Shown: positions 62,891 to 64,000 of the stretch, in pieces | Numbering within the stretch: position 1 is the first letter of the stretch | Layout of the letters: the number at the start of each line of letters is the position of its first letter | Origin: Cynocephalus volans | Lineage: Eukaryota; Chordata; Mammalia; Dermoptera; Cynocephalidae | Length of the DNA: 64,000 nt | Assembly (NCBI RefSeq): GCF_027409185.1 | Contig: NC_084462.1 | Span: 23,535,577-23,599,576 of the forward strand | Reading direction: 5' to 3' | The notes under the pieces: generated by a model | What the model was told of the DNA's origin: nothing | What the model saw: the letters and a program-made list of their open reading frames with translations, nothing else | Databases searched by the model: none | Program-made: the position numbers and the translations under genes

Positions 62891-64000
62891 GTGAGTGTTG
62901 TTTGAACTTCTTTTGTTTCTTATGGTCATAATTACGAGGATAGTTCCATCATTAGAAGTGTCACTCCTTGGGAGGAAGTTCTTCAGTTTCACACTTTCAG
63001 AAACCATGTGTAGGCTCCACCCAGGGCATGGCCAGGGTCACCCCAGAAAACTGTTGTCAACAGTTAGGAGCCTTAGGATTGCCTCCATCAAACAGCTCCA
63101 ATCTCTGCAGATTCAGCACTTGATGTTCAGGATTTAATTTTCAGACTGTGTGAGCAGCACAAAAAGGATTTTCTTCTACCCAGTGCAGATTCCCAGGAAA
63201 GTGGTGTCATCAGGAGGAAAGCAGGAAGGAGAGCTGCAGTAGCAGCTCATTAAGCTGTGTACCCCAGATTCAAACTTTTCTGCTTGTAGTAAGAGTTCAT
63301 GAGTAGCCTGTCTTCCCCCTTCTTCCTGGATAGTTTTGAAACTTCAGTTTATTAGGCAGCCTAAGTATTCACCATTGGGGAATCTGCACTTACTCGAGTT
63401 CTCTCAATAACGGCTAAGTTCCCTGCAGTTATTTCCATGGCTCTACCCCGGCTTTTGTTTCCCATGATATCTTCGGGGATTTGAGACAGAGCAAAGTGTT
63501 CTGCTACATTTCTTGTCCTTCAGAGGAGGCACCCTATGGGTGAGTCTGAGCAGAGAGTGGGTATAACTGAGGCAAGATGTGGTTGTCTATCAACTCCAGA
63601 TATTTAACCACTAATGAGTTTTGTGTTTTAAACAAAGGCAGAATCATTTATACAAAATCAGTAGAAAGTAGATGATTTGAAAACATTATTAAAAATTTAA
63701 TTTAACTGAACAGAATATAATATGGGCCACTCAGAAAGAATCTTTGCTGAGCTTTCTTCTCTCACCTGGTCTGAGGCTTTGCCCAGAGCCTGGTCCCTGG
63801 ACCGAAAGTCACGAGCTCTTGTGGGAAGGCCAGTGGCAAAGCTGTGTGCAGGCTGCTCTCGGGCTCAGATTTCCATTCCCACAGAAGTGAGGCTTGTTTC
63901 TCAGATTCTGCTTCTCCCAACTGAGGCCTTTACTGTCTGATTACCACCGAAGAATTTCATACTTTTTTTTTCCTCTGAAAAAGCAATATTTTATTTTTCA
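62891..64000 (+). other. Intron 2 of CYP3A gene 2 (partial)
   Basis: Aligns with 4085-5192, with a net 2-bp length change; cut by the window edge. No gene is recognised. Confidence 0.8.

Larger units (their letters stand above)
58807..64000 (+). repeat. Segmental duplication, copy 2 (partner 1-5192)
   Basis: Direct repeat of the left end of the window. Similarity is near 99% in most blocks and clearly lower in a few, by eye. Confidence 0.95.

Overview
This is mammalian nuclear DNA from a CYP3A (cytochrome P450 family 3A) gene cluster. It holds one complete, apparently intact 13-exon CYP3A gene on the + strand (coding exons between 252 and 26763). The promoter and first two exons of a second, head-to-tail CYP3A gene follow (ATG at 59058, exon 2 ending at 62890), and that gene runs off the right edge. 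The two copies align over bases 1-5192 and 58807-64000, so the window spans almost exactly one tandem duplication unit of about 58.8 kb. Every exon of the complete gene has GT/AG borders and the exon lengths I recall for human CYP3A4. The product is 503 aa in canonical numbering, with heme-ligand Cys442.

The interspersed repeats point to a colugo (flying lemur, Dermoptera). Two dimeric tRNA-Ile-derived SINEs (8453-8613 and 18318-18474) have the architecture of the dermopteran t-SINE/CYN family, and both have clear target-site duplications. I saw no Alu in 64 kb, which argues against a primate, and no rodent B1/B2 or equine ERE elements. L1, L2, MIR, MaLR LTR and mariner elements fill most of the rest. 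The species call is inference from repeats recognised by eye.

Layout: 1-251 proximal promoter and 5' UTR of gene 1 (the window starts about 7 bp after where its ER6 element should lie); 252-26763 gene 1, with an L1/MaLR/t-SINE nest in intron 4, an antisense L1 in intron 7, and a t-SINE plus a mariner MITE in intron 9; 26764 to about 58750 is 32 kb of intergenic DNA dominated by repeats, including an antisense L1 of about 5.9 kb that carries a 1361-bp mariner; 58750-59057 promoter of gene 2; 59058-62890 exons 1-2 of gene 2; intron 2 to the end.

Regulation: gene 2 has a near-perfect everted repeat with 6-bp spacer (ER6, the PXR/CAR element) at 58782-58799, about 160 bp before the inferred start site. 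About 7.5 kb upstream, at 51432-51502, a cluster of nuclear-receptor half-sites resembles in position and sequence the human CYP3A4 distal enhancer XREM. This suggests xenobiotic-inducible, liver/intestine-type expression. The two copies diverge patchily, with near-identical and clearly diverged blocks alternating, as expected if gene conversion has been homogenising the promoter, exon 1 and exon 2.
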